NCBI GenBank assembly: GCA_025266875.1
Contig: JALLLT010000008.1
Location: 62,001-126,000 of the forward strand
Length of the DNA stretch: 64,000 nt
From: Fennellomyces sp. T-0311
Taxonomy: Eukaryota > Mucoromycota > Mucoromycetes > Mucorales > Lichtheimiaceae
Direction: 5' to 3'
The notes below the pieces were generated by a model that was not told the origin of the DNA, made no database searches, and worked only from the letters and a program-made list of their open reading frames with translations. Both the position numbers and the translations under genes were made by a program. Of the stretch, positions 35,574-47,062 are shown piece after piece. Numbering within the stretch: the first letter of the stretch is position 1; every line of letters begins with the position of its first letter.

Positions 35574-36781
35574 CTATTCGACAGCGGGCGAGGGCGATGA
35601 GGAGGATTGTGGAGGGGTGAGAGATAGCGGATAGGGCGGGTACTCGGTATTGGAATAGTTGAATGCCGACGAGGTTGCAAACGTCCGCTTTGAGAGTTGA
35701 TCTAAAAAGTAAAAGCGCCTCGTGTGTAAGTAACATGATCTTTCCCCAAGCCGACAGTCTTATTTTTACCCATCAAACTTGGCATGCTTGACGATGCTAT
35801 TTTCCATTCGGTCATGGTGTCGGCGGTACTCCAATGACTCTGACGGGCATCCTTGTGACCCTGGTTGTTGGCAGGCGTGGACATGCTAGACTGTGGGGCA
35901 GCCGAGTTATTGCTTGTGGACGACGACGAGGAGGAGGGGGAGAGCGTGAGGTTGAGCATGGATGATGTTAAGGGCTGGGTATTGGACGACTGGCGCATCA
36001 TCAACGTGGGCGAGAGGGGCGGTGGCGAAGGTGAATGGTGGCGCGCTGGTGGGCTATAGCGCTTTTGACTGCCGTTGGAATTGGGAGGCGTTGCGTAGCG
36101 TGTAATGGGATTGTTATTAGATGACGATGACGACGTACTGCTAGGAATATCAAACGGCGGTGGCGACATGCGTTTCTTTTTCAGGGCATACGCCGTGCGC
36201 AGCTCCGCCTGTTCTTTGGCTACGCTGATGCCTTGGACAGAGTGTCGATGCTGTCGAATCATGCGTGGCGACCCTGAAGCGAGCGGACTGTTGGTCGTAG
36301 GCGTGAACGCCGTCATGAGCTCCTCAATCCGTCGGAGACGGTCTTCGATCCGGTCAATGGCCTCCGCATCAGGCGGGTGGGTCACACTCTGCGACGTGTT
36401 GGTCGACGTCGGAATGCCCATGGCACGCTTGCGTCGTTCTGAATTGTTGACACATTCGATACCAGCGCTGGCACAAAAGCCGCAGGGGCTGCCGCCGTCG
36501 CACTTGGTCTTGCGGCGACGGCACGTTTCACACGCTGAACCTGAGCTGAGGCGGCGCGCGCTGCTGGTGGTGAACACGCTTCGAGGTAGATCCGATACGA
36601 CACCATACACACACTCGATATTTGACTCGCTGCAGTGGCTACACGGCCGCACGCCGGTGCATGTCGTCCGCTTGCGCCGCCGACACGGCTCGCAGGTGCG
36701 CAGTGCGGTGGGCGGTCGGCGCTCTACCAGGATGTGTCTGTTGCCATGGCTGCTTCGATTGGGAGGTGGGCTGGGTGGCAT
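35574..36781 (-). CDS. Transcription factor with two tandem Zn2Cys6 clusters
   Basis: Exons 36781-35770 and 35701-35574 (68-nt intron, GTAAAA donor) give 379 residues. Cluster 1 starts at about residue 30: CEPC, seven residues, C, five, C, two, C, six, C. The first long spacing is one residue more than the usual six. Cluster 2 starts at about residue 84 and is canonical: CETCRRRKTKCDGGSPCGFC. Next come a short coiled-coil-like segment (IDRIEDRLRRIEELM, about 140-155) that could dimerise and a Ser/Pro/Asn-rich tail without the usual fungal_trans middle domain. Zn2Cys6 proteins bind CGG-type sites. The C-terminal exon was chosen because it continues in a Ser/Tyr/Pro-rich frame after ATG G|AT. 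Confidence 0.82.
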
Positions 36782-37723
36782 GGCGATATAGAGGGAAAAA
36801 GAGAGAAAGAAGAGAATGGGGGAGCAACGGTCAAAAGCAAAAAGCGAAAAAAAAAGAGAAACCAGGTCATCGGTTTCTTTTACCGGTCCCGGGTGAGTGT
36901 GTGTTACCTGAAAATGCTTCGGGCGGCGTCTTGCCCCCTTCCCGCTCCAGATGTCCTGCGAGGAGTTTCAAACGATAAAAGTATATCACCGTGTTCTTGG
37001 ATAGCGTCTTTTCCCGTCATGGCGTCGCTCCATCCACGTCGCTGCCCGCCCGCTACTTCCCTGTCCCGCAGCCAGAGGCGGCGACCACAGCGCCCGCAAG
37101 CCCCATCCTCATGCATAGACAGAGGCGTCTGTACTTTTCCTTTGTTTGGGTTTCACGCTTTCGTCGTCGGAACAAACGCCGATGATTGCCGGCCCCCGCT
37201 CACATGCCCTCCAAGGCAGCTACAGTGGGGAGGTTACCCTTCATCAGTGTGACAGCCACAAACACCGAAATGAAGCGCAGATGAGCACAGACATCGGCGC
37301 GCGCGGTGCCAATACAGGAAGAAGAATGGTAGCGCACGCCTTGGCCGTTACGGTGGCCGGGTTCACAAGAACGAGGATGGATGATCCGGTGCCATTTCAA
37401 GGTGCCACTTTGTTTGCACACGTAAAAGGCTAAATCGAGTTATCACTCATGCAGAACGCCTCTTTTCAGCGCCCGGCAAGCGTCATTCCCCCCTTGAGCC
37501 CGCTCTTTTCGCAGATGACCCCCACGAGCATCCCGGTGCAAAAGAGATCAGCGTCACACGATGAACCGATCCTCGCACTTGATTGGACCGCTGCCTTGTG
37601 CAACCACGCCGCCCACACTTTTTCTTCGTTGCCATAGTAAAACGAAAGCTGTCATCGGATCTCGTGTAACAGTTGTTTATATTTACAAGTTATTATTTCT
37701 TTGTTCTCAATTAAGGCAGCTGC
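36782..37723. other. Intergenic between the Zn2Cys6 and Ctf4 genes
   Basis: About 0.94 kb, GC-richer than neighbouring spacers. Overlapping open frames on both strands show no family resemblance and are probably chance. Confidence 0.45.
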
Positions 37724-40700
37724 TTAGTATCGTGCGCGTTTGCTGCTGGCGTCATCGTCGCTGAGGTCCATTTCCATCGACCGCTTGGACAATGACAGTA
37801 TCTCGTCGCCCATGAATTTCTCCTGTTTTTGTAAAGCTTGTGTTCAGTTTTGATGGGCGTGTGTAACCAACTCTTTTTTTTTTACCTCTTTGATCTGGAT
37901 CAGTTTCTCCGCGATGGTGGTCAGTTTGAAATGTGAAGCGATCTTGACTGCAGCGTCCACCGATCGCGGCAAAAGCAGTGCAGATGCCAAATCATAAACT
38001 CGCTGTCCCTTATCGCTTCGGCACGCCAGCTGTATCAGTCGCAGCAGATCCTTGTCCATCTCGGCATCGATTGCGTTCAGGCTATCATAGTACTCGTCCT
38101 CCCTGTGCGTGGCCACTGCTTCGGCTCTGTCGTGCATGGCAATGACCCGAGTGCGCATATGTCTTTCTTCCAGCTGCCCGGCCTCGGTTTCCAAGCTTGT
38201 GGCAGGCATTCGCAGCTCCATGTCATCCACCGGTGGCATAGGGAAATACGGACTTTCGTTGTTGCCCTACATGCAGGTGCTTAGCAACTACGCGCCAATC
38301 CCCCCCCCTCCTCGCAGCGCGCACTTACTCGAACGGTCAGGCACATGAGTCGATCTCGATGCATTCCAATGGGCCAGTATCGCTCTGTACGCTGAAGAGC
38401 CTGCGCGGTTGCCCTGCCATCAAACACCGGAATCCAGTACGACTGACCGAGATTACGCTGTCTGTGCAGGATGCTCAGCACGTGATTGGAGTCGTACATC
38501 AGCGCTTGCTATAGTGGAAGATCAGTGGATGCTTTTGTTTGTTGTGGTCAAAAAAGAAAGGTCGTACCGATGCCTCTGAAAACCCGATCCACGTCAGCTG
38601 TGTGTTTTTCTGCAATGGCAGATTGCCTTTCTGGACAACATCCTGTGTGTCTGTGTCCATCAGCATAAACTCAAGGTTTTGCTCGCCGTTCAAGCCCATG
38701 TTGTTCTTGTAAACAAACATCGCCATCGCATCGCTTGCAACCGTCGCCACGATATTCTCCATTCGGAAGATCAGCGTCTGCAAGCCAGATATGGTGTACA
38801 TGCGCACGTAGCCGGCCGAAGTCACTGCAATCACTGCGCCCTCGTTTATCGATACGCTCAGCACATTTTCGCCTGCAGGCAGCAGGACCGTCCAGTCTGC
38901 ATTGGCCACCCAATTTGTAAGTGGACGGTAATGGATCACGGATGATGTAACGCCTGACTCGTCCTCTTCGTCCTCTTCGTCGTCATCGTCACTCCGCGCG
39001 CGCTTCTGCTTTGGCTTGCCTCCTTCCACGCCAAACACAATGCCCCTTTTTCCAATGGCTGCCATGGTAAAGTGATAGTCGTCTTTGAAATGGAAGTTGC
39101 GGTTGTCTCCTTGATTATGAAACTCGACATTGACGACCGAGTGGGTGCCTTGATAGATCGTATAAATGATGCCAAACATATTGTACGCCATGTATCTGCG
39201 TTCGCCTGCCACCGGTACTGAAGGATCAGCTGTTTCCATCATGCGGAATGCAGTTGCGCCCGGCTGGAACCGCGGTTGGACGGTAAGCTTATATTGAGGT
39301 CCTCGTTCGATCACCCGTGCGCGCTTAGTGGTTTGACGATGATGCCGATCCTCTGCATAACCGGCACCGTCATCGTCAATCACAAAATCGCCCATATCCG
39401 AAAGCATATCTACATCCTCGCCATCATCAATCTCCTCCCCTTCGTCTTCATCTTCAACCGCTTCATCCAAAATGTTGTCCCGTGCTATGGAGCTGGGCTC
39501 CTGTGTTTGTCCTTCGTCCTCAAAGAGTCGATCCAAGTCGTCATCCATTTGATCTGATGCTCGGTGCGCGGGGTGCTTCATTTCGAGCTCGTTGATAGGT
39601 TTATCCCACACGACCAGCGCACCGCTTTGGTCCGTCTAGATGATCTTACTAAGTACATCTTCACCAAGCCTGATATATGACTTACAAAGGCTAGTTCGTT
39701 CTCCGTTGGGTGCCAGGCGATATCTGAAATGGCTGTGGCATTCTCATACTTTGTTACAGTGTCCCGTTTGGTGGCGTCCCAGATCACTACTTGTCTATCT
39801 TTGCTAGCCGAACAGAGGTAGTGGCCGTTGGGTGACCATGCCATCGTGACGATATCCTAGGAGCACGTGTCAGTCCTTCTGTCTGTGCTTAAATCATAAG
39901 CGGTTACATTAAAATGGGCATATTCGAGCGAATACTTTTTGGTCCAATCGCTAGTGCTGTGCACACAGATCTCTATTACACGCATGAGTTCCTTTATCCC
40001 ATTCTTTTCCTCTAATACATACCGTGCTCCTTTCCAGCATAGCAAAAGTACGCGCCATCTGGACTCCATGCGACTGTGTTCATGACATCGGCGTCCGAGC
40101 TGCACTTGTTGAGGACGCCCGGCAATGTTTTGATGCACTGTGGCGCACCGCTCGCATGATTCATATCCCAAACCTTCACGTCGCCGCCACAATCTGTGGA
40201 TATCTAAGCCGAACAGTCAGTGTCATGCCCTGCTCACACTATCTGCATATGTTACTAACCATATGATCACTTGACGGCGAGAATGCAACCGATTTGACAA
40301 GATGGGCATGGCCTTCCAATGTGACGACTTTTGAGATGTCACGCAAAAGCACGACACGGATCACTTGTTCACTGTATATGCTTGTTAGCCCGTTTCTAAC
40401 TGGCCGCCACCCTTTCTCTTACACACTCTGTGGCTACAGCAATTTTGGTTCCATTACTGTTGAACGATAGTGAACGCACTGGCACGGTGCTTCGAACAAG
40501 GAACTTCTCAAAGTCATTCGTGGCGTTGCGATATACCAACACAGACCCGTCGTCGCCTGCACTTGCAAAGTTGGTTTTCTAATTCCTCACACGTTTAGTT
40601 TCGCCTCGATCAGGGCAACCGGAGCATTACTTACATGAGTAGCAATTGTGAGCACAGGTTCGCTATGGCCATCCAAGGTCTTTGGTTCGGAATTACGTTC

Positions 40701-40884
40701 TGCTGGTGACGAATCAAATATACGCAGGAGCGAGTCATGGCCACCAGTGATAATGCCACTGCATTCTCTTTCTTAATTTCTCATAATCATGTCGATCAAG
40801 TAGAGCTTACGTTCCGTCCGTTTTATAGGCAACAATAGTAAAGCCTTGCTTATGTGCATGCCGGGGAAATACACTGATCGTCAT
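37724..40884 (-). CDS. CTF4: Ctf4/WDHD1-type replisome adaptor
   Basis: Eleven exons: 40884-40811, 40758-40635, 40578-40427, 40371-40260, 40203-40023, 39972-39908, 39856-39686, 39635-38568, 38508-38329, 38266-37886, 37822-37724. Total 2607 nt, 868 residues. N-terminal WD40 repeats run over about residues 1-300 (GIITGGHDSLLRIFD, AVAFSPSSDH, DIVTMAWSPNGHYLCSASKDRQVVIWD). An acidic linker follows (EDEDEGEEIDDGEDVDML). The second propeller typical of Ctf4 is at about 380-690, with YMAYNMFGIIYTI and LTWIGFSEASQALMYDSN. A helical C-terminus ends in a basic patch (SSKRARY). The protein trimerises and links the CMG helicase to DNA polymerase alpha. Two donors are non-standard (GTGTGT, GTTAGT) but preserve the motif order. 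It lacks the HMG box of animal WDHD1. Confidence 0.92.
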
Positions 40885-41357
40885 GATTGACAAAAAATAT
40901 AGGTGTGACGAAAAAGAAGGGCGCGTTCAGGTACGCGCAACGGAATTTTCGTGTTCGGCACGTGTGACAGCGCAGAAAGCCTCTCTAATTGACAGTTAGA
41001 AAGTTATTTGCCACCATGAACGACTTTCGGATAATCTCCTTGGATCATGACATACTATAAGTAATGGCTTTGCTCTATGAGAGAGCCGAGATAAAGCTGC
41101 CCTTCAAGTTGCACTGCTCGGTAAATAAAATGGAGGATGAATGCTACTACAGCGCAGACATCCTACATCGGACACAATACATTAACACTGCTTCAGCAAA
41201 AAAAAATATTTTTGTCAATGATATGAAATCTTATACGGAAATTGAGCGATCTTTTCAAACTTTGAACAGAAAAATAGCAGAACTTTATTTGAAATTGATC
41301 AATTAGCGTAACGCAAAGGTGAATTGCAAAGAAATAAAAAGCGAAAAGCAAGAACAA
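40885..41357. other. Intergenic, Ctf4 promoter side
   Basis: Contains the Ctf4 promoter. An 80-codon plus-strand frame at 41064-41306 has no recognisable feature and is probably chance. Confidence 0.4.
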
Positions 41358-41915
41358 TTAAGCCGAGGCCTGCTGATCTGGGAGATTTTCCTTTGGGATT
41401 TGGGAGTAAAGGGAAAGAGCAGCAGCGATGACCTTCAAAGGCTCATCATTGGCGGCTTCCATACCAGAGTATCCCGATCTCATATTGGCGATAAATGTTT
41501 TCATGATATCAACGGGGTCTTCAGTAGCTGGAACAGCAGCAGGAGTAAGAGGGGCAACGGTACCTCCGCCACCAGACTTGACACCAAAAAGTCTCAAAAT
41601 AGCTTGGATAAGTTCCTGGAGGGTAGGTGTGAGGAACGAGGTGCTGGATCTACCGGCAAGGAGATCTATGATAAAGTCCAAAACAGCTTCTAAGAGCTTC
41701 AGCAAGTCATCCACAATAGGAATCGGGATCAATCCGATACGGCTGTTATCCAATTCCTTGTTATTCACTTCGACATCGTTGCCTTCAGCTTGAGCAACAG
41801 CGTTGTTGACGGGTGCCATGGAAGTTCCTTCGTTTGCGGGACCTTCAGCTGCGGGAAGGGCATTAACAGAAGTGAGTGCCAAGACGGAGGCCAAAGTGAC
41901 GAGCTTGATCTTCAT
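41358..41915 (-). CDS. Secreted protein of unknown family, paralog 1
   Basis: A single exon of 185 residues. The signal peptide is residues 1-19 (MKIKLVTLASVLALTSVNA) followed by LPA. The mature part is a Ser/Asn/Glu-rich linker, then hydrophobic helices (VDDLLKLLEAVLDFIIDLLAG and LQELIQAILRLFG), a Gly/Pro hinge and the segment FIANMRSGYSGMEAAN. There are no cysteines. It matches the gene at 43867-44412 in signal peptide, helix order and the FI-N--SG-SG--AAN motif, so the two are duplicates. The amphipathic Leu/Ile-rich helices suggest membrane or lipid contact or self-assembly, but the function is unknown. It lies at the edge of an AT-rich gene desert and has its own TATA box. Confidence 0.72.
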   Translation of the reverse strand: MKIKLVTLASVLALTSVNALPAAEGPANEGTSMAPVNNAVAQAEGNDVEVNNKELDNSRIGLIPIPIVDDLLKLLEAVLDFIIDLLAGRSSTSFLTPTLQELIQAILRLFGVKSGGGGTVAPLTPAAVPATEDPVDIMKTFIANMRSGYSGMEAANDEPLKVIAAALSLYSQIPKENLPDQQASA

Positions 41916-41966
41916 GGCTGATTTGGCGGTCTTGGAGTAAGTATATAATCTGAATAACGCGGGGTC

Positions 41967-41976
41967 TATATATATA
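41967..41976 (-). promoter_or_regulatory. TATA box of secreted-protein gene 1
   Basis: TATATATATA on the minus strand, 52-61 bp before the ATG at 41915. Confidence 0.6.
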
Positions 41977-43866
41977 CTTCATCAATAATCCCGAGAGTAC
42001 ACAGACGGATATTATTTGAATATGCACTGTTTCTTTCGTATATGAACTGGATCAGAGCACAACATAACAAAAAGACGGGTTTCCAGGCTGAACTATTGAC
42101 ATATATTGACCATCGTCCCAGATCGTTGGGAGTTTAGCATATACTGTGTATGGAAAGCGTCGACACTATTACTGTTTTCTAGATGTATGTGTTTATATCG
42201 AGAGAATATGTAGATACAGTAGTGCGACATACATTTCCATTGGGGTCACCTATTGTCCGAATATAAATGGAATTTATCTCCCTGCTATTATCGGCCATCT
42301 TTAGCTTGTAATAGTACGCATTATGATTTATCGTTTAAGGGTACTTTTACGAGCGAACCTGCTATGCACGTGGCAATAAGGTATGGAGCTGACCAACTCA
42401 TTCTTATAAATATGAAAGAGCTTTTTTGACAAATATACTTGCTTAGATGATGGCCAGGTAGTCCGGTACATAGGTTCATCCACGGTTGGCTCAACCTAAC
42501 ATATGTCAGTAATGAGAATTGTAGCTTTGTTGAAAAAGTAGGCTACACATATAACCGAATGTCGAAGATGAAAAAGGTCCTGTATAAGGTCAGGAAACTT
42601 TCTAGTTTTATATAATTAACATGTAATATACAATCGATCTGCAAGCATCGACGAGGGTAAAGATGCTATTATTATTTGCTATATATCCCGATAAGCAATC
42701 GGTATATTAATGGCATTTCTATTATCATGAACAACAATTGTGATCCTAGTCATAAAAAATTCCTAACCATAATAACGGTCAAGAACCTTCCGCTGAACTA
42801 AAATGTGCATCTATATGTATATATGTATAGATACGGCGAACTTTATTACGTGCATATTGTGAGGCTCGCTTCACGTTTGTTAAACACATATGATTTTTGA
42901 TTGATATAAAAGGCAATGTACATGAAAATGAGATCGTGTAATATGAATATAAGAACCTTACAGGTGTTGTATTATCATGTTCATTAATCTCCTAAGAGCA
43001 TACAGATGCCCTGGAGACAAATTTCGATGAGAAATGTAATGCTGAACCATAACCTTATGCGTTGTCATTCCTTCCGAATCGATCGTCATGATAGTAAAGA
43101 AAGAAAGCACGCTTTTTATAGAGCACGTGTGTATCTTGGAATTTGAGAGCATTACAACGACATAGCATAATGTTCACTGTGAGTCCAGCCTTACATCATA
43201 TGGCTGGATTGACATATTATTATGAACTAAACGGAGTATGTAAGTAGACAACCTCATGCATGATGCCGAGGTCGTAAAGGAGAAAGCTTCTCCGCAGAAA
43301 ATCGGTAACAGTCTATCCTGTGCAGCGGTTAGGGTCTGTAGAAATATCATATTACAATACTCCCCTTCAAAAAAAAAAAACTGCGGATAGCCAATACAGT
43401 GAACACGTATATAGATACTAGGTTACCCTTTTGTGATGGATATTATATCGTGACACAAAGTATCAATGTATTAAAGCCATATATAACATTCTCGGGATAT
43501 TTCAATTATCCCTCGGGTATAGAAGGAGACAATGATACAGTACATCACTACTCTGATAGGGCCCGATCGAAAAGACAAGACCTTAAGCTCCTCTATTGAT
43601 CCCCATGTGTTGTACCTGCATACTCATAAAACTGCGCAGTTGTCAATAATGCGGAGGATATGATAATATAATTTAGCGGTAAGGAGCTTATTTCACAAAA
43701 TAATGGTATGAACATTTCATCTTTGATTCTCTGAGAAACAACAGTACGTAATATTAGTTTATTGAGGTAGTAACAGATTGATATACTCGTGCAAGTGGGG
43801 TGAAAAGGCAAAAAAAAAGAGCGATAAGACAAAATTAAATAGTAATTAGAAACCGGTCTTTTTTGT
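41977..43866. other. AT-rich spacer between the two secreted-protein genes
   Basis: About 1.9 kb without a credible gene. Repeated short words such as ATATGTATA and an A-run at 43369 are seen, but no defined element. Confidence 0.5.
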
Positions 43867-44412
43867 TTACAGGACAAGACCTAAGACTTCACCGAGCAAG
43901 GCAAGGACAGCAGTGAGCAAACCAGCAGGGTTACCATTGGCAGCATCGTAGCCAGAATGGCCACTCTTGATATTGTCGATGAAAACAATAACGAAAGTAA
44001 GAGGCTGATCGTCCTCGGGAGTGGCAGCGGGACCAGTGGGCTTATTGTGACTAGTGAGACCCTCGCCAGCCTTAAGATCGAGGAGCTTCAAGACAGCTTC
44101 AAGAACGGCACTAACGTTGAGGCCCTTGTCATAGGGCTTGCCAGCAAGGAGGTTACCAACAGCTTCGACAAGTTTTCCAACTTCAACCAAGAGATCACCA
44201 ACGTCAGCGACGAGACCTTCAACGAGACCTTCGTGGATACCGTTCTTGTTAGAAGTAGCAGCAGGAGTATTTTTGGTGGCAGCGACATCCTGGCCAGCAG
44301 TCTTTTGGACATCGGTGCTACTGCCTTCAGCAGGAGTGCCAGCGGGAAGGGCGTTGACAGTGGAGAGAGCCAAGAGGGCAGAGAGAGCCAAAGTGATGAA
44401 TTTGGTTTGCAT
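43867..44412 (-). CDS. Secreted protein of unknown family, paralog 2
   Basis: A single exon of 181 residues. The signal peptide (residues 1-22, ending STVNA, then LPAG) resembles paralog 1. A Thr/Ser/Ala-rich linker, helices rich in Val/Leu/Gly (LVEGLVADVGDLLVEVGKLVEAVGN and VLEAVLKLLDLKAG), a hinge with PTGPAATPED and the shared segment FIDNIKSGHSGYDAAN follow. The tail is a hydrophobic helix ending LLGEVLGLVL. There are no cysteines. The coding strand is strongly codon-biased (few A/G-ending Leu codons, frequent GCC/GTC/AAG), as in highly expressed genes of the window such as the acyl-CoA dehydrogenase. This suggests high expression. Confidence 0.75.
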   Translation of the reverse strand: MQTKFITLALSALLALSTVNALPAGTPAEGSSTDVQKTAGQDVAATKNTPAATSNKNGIHEGLVEGLVADVGDLLVEVGKLVEAVGNLLAGKPYDKGLNVSAVLEAVLKLLDLKAGEGLTSHNKPTGPAATPEDDQPLTFVIVFIDNIKSGHSGYDAANGNPAGLLTAVLALLGEVLGLVL

Positions 44413-46575
44413 GGTAATAAGCGCTGTTTAGTTGTTGTAGTAGGATTTTTGTTGATATCGAAACTGCTAATCGGATGGTTTGGCTTATATACCTTTTTTT
44501 CTTTAAGTTTGTTCGTCCCTCGACGACTCCTCTTTCTACTCTCCGTCATCGAATTCAACGGTGGCCAATAGAGATAACTCCTTTGCGATGATGAATGCTA
44601 TAAGCTGCATGGGTCAACACCTTGATTTCCTTTTCTCCCCGAAGCACGTCTGACCCTTAACTTTTTTTCAGCAAAGAAAAAGGGGGTCATGCGGAAAGTA
44701 TACGCTCCGTATTTCGAAATTACAGTATATTCTCTAAAAAACACTTGGCTTATCAGTAACGTAGATCCTGAAGCACATTATAAGTGTTGTAATGCACTCT
44801 TATCGGACCACGGAAACGAGTTTTCTCTTTGCCCTGCGTAAAATTATTATGAATACTAAAATTATATTTGACATCAGCAACAAATTATTAAGACGTGTGC
44901 TTATATGAATATATAGACACAAGTGTGAAGGTATTACATTGGTTATAGGTACTTTTTGCCACTGTGTAAAACTATAATACCGTCCAGAAAGGAGAATAGT
45001 ACAGTACCTATAAGCACTATTGCCGGAGATCGACAATCATAGTTTAAATCAATCACAGCATGCTTACTATTGACAAAATTTTGCATTACATCAAGTAGAT
45101 AATGGGATACATCATTACATATTCAGAAGCCAATAGCATATCCATTATTCTCATATATGTAAGGCAGTTCTGTTGATGGATCTTACGTTGCTTTGAATTT
45201 TCTATTAACCGCCGGGAAACCTTAACATTTACGCTTTTGGCTCCGCGCACATACTCCTTGTCGATCCTTTTCCGCTTAAGCAGCTCAAGCGGGTAATTTT
45301 TTTTTGATCGAGTACTCCTTACTGAATCATTGCAGAATAATACCGCTTCGCAAGCTCCGCACCTCCTTGCACTATCCCTCGAGGCCATGCACAATTCTAA
45401 GCGGAAAGTTGATTAGGGAGGTCAAGAACAACCCAATATCAGACTACTCCGAGAGGTTACAGCTGCGTACGACGAGATTGTGTGATTTTATAATATCAAG
45501 CACGATATTGTTTGCCACTTCATCTATTGGGTCATAACACAAAATACTGGCCTCCTTAATAGTAGAAAATACGCTAACCTCTGCCGCTCCTCTGACTATA
45601 CAAAGGAAAGTTGTTGAAAATCGGAAGAAGCACTTGCCAGGCTCCTCACTTTTTCTTGCCACGATAAGTTAGCAGCCAAAGTACGTACATGCTTCACATG
45701 GTAATAGGGTACTCTATCAGGGACAACCTTATCTTCTATATAGAAAGACCCGAGGTCGTTCAGCCTATACTCGTAATGAATGTCGGTACACGTTCCAAAT
45801 GCCTCATGGAAGATAGGCTGTATAGAAGGAGCTTCTATGGAAGTGCACGTGTGTCTCAACGGGCCAGCATCCGAATATTCGGAATTTCTTGGTCCGTTCG
45901 GAAGCATCAAAAGTTCTGGCATCTCATAAAGCAAAACACATCCCATCGACATTTCCCTTAATATGCATGCGCGCGATAATGCAGTCCAACAGGGGTTAGA
46001 AAGAAGTACTTCGTCAACAAGCTAACGATGATAACAGGCATTACTTTCGTGTCAATCTTCTCACCACGGTTAGTACCGTGGACACCACATAAAAAAGAAA
46101 GTGAGGGGGGAAAGGATCATCATGACTTACTACCATTTAACTGGGAGATCACCCAGTCAACAGAAAAGCTACAGAAGAAAGTTCACTATCTGTTGTTGGA
46201 AGTCGTACGGTGAATAGATGCAGAGAGTGCAGAACGGGGATGTAAGGGGTGGGGGAGGGAAGCTAGGAGTAGTAGACTTTCTACTGGGCCAGTCCACCTC
46301 CCGTGACAGGATCGCCTGCAGATCTGTTTCTTGAAGCGAAAAAAGAGGAATGTTTCCGAAGGCTGTTGTTATAATGTAGACCCGGTTACCCACAAGCGTC
46401 AAGAGCCCTTCACTCCTTTTCCCGAGCTTATTGAGCATATCATCCATGCAGAAGCACACTGTACAGGAGATGAAAGGGCACTGCTCCTCTATCCAAATTG
46501 CTTAGGCGACAATTGAAAATGGAGCTTGAAATAGTCACAAGTGGGCTGTTTACCACTCGTTCCCCTGCAACCGTA
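44413..46575. other. Intergenic, 2.2 kb
   Basis: Contains the promoter of secreted-protein gene 2. Minus-strand open frames at 45596-45952 (118 codons), 45444-45662 and 45086-45394 look somewhat protein-like but match no family I know; they could be a decayed gene. Confidence 0.4.
44484..44491 (-). promoter_or_regulatory. TATA box of secreted-protein gene 2
   Basis: TATATAAG on the minus strand, 72-79 bp before the ATG at 44412. Confidence 0.6.
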
Positions 46576-46951
46576 ATGTCGACAACAGCATCGGCCGCCG
46601 CAACGGCAGCACGCACGATTTCGCCCACACGCATGTTCTTCCGCACATCGCAGCCTATCGCATCAATGGCGCATGCGCGCTCGGTGTTCAAGACGCTGGG
46701 CGAGTACGGCGAAATGATTGAGTACAAATTCTTGCGGGTAATTGTGATGATTGTTGTTTGAGGAGGATGGCACTAACGGCGGGTGTGGACAGTGTCCTGA
46801 AACACAAAAGTACCTCAAATACGGGTTTGTGGTGTACAAACATCAACAAGGGGCCCAAACGGCTGCAGCACAGCAATTCATCAAAGTCAACTCCAGCCTG
46901 TTTGACAAGCCGTGCGACATCAAAATCGAAAAGTCGACTCGGCGGGCGTAG
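46576..46951 (+). CDS. Small RRM-like protein, probably mitochondrial
   Basis: Exons 46576-46737 and 46793-46951 (55-nt intron), 106 residues. The first 30 residues are Ala/Thr/Arg-rich without acidic residues (AARTISPTRMFFRTSQ), like a mitochondrial presequence. The rest resembles an RNA-recognition motif: FKTLGEYGEMIEYKFLR, CPETQKYLKYGFVVYK (RNP1-like KYGFVVY) and a helix with GAQTAAAQQF. It would bind RNA, but the target is unknown. The phase-0 splice joins LR to CPETQ cleanly. It ends 112 bp from the Vti1 stop, tail to tail. An upstream in-frame ATG would add 26 residues and cannot be excluded. Confidence 0.65.
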
Positions 46952-47062
46952 ACGCCGTGTAAATAGTAAAAAAGTGTAGATATTTAGTGTCTGCCGCGGG
47001 TAACATAATAGAAGAAGTACAGTCATGCGCTCAGCGAGCCTTTGTTTTTACGCCCCTGTGCA

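Noticed and set aside
36105..36791. 228-codon plus-strand open frame antisense to the Zn2Cys6 factor
   Set aside because: The minus-strand frame has the two cysteine clusters; the plus-strand frame is an antisense shadow with arginine-rich nonsense text.
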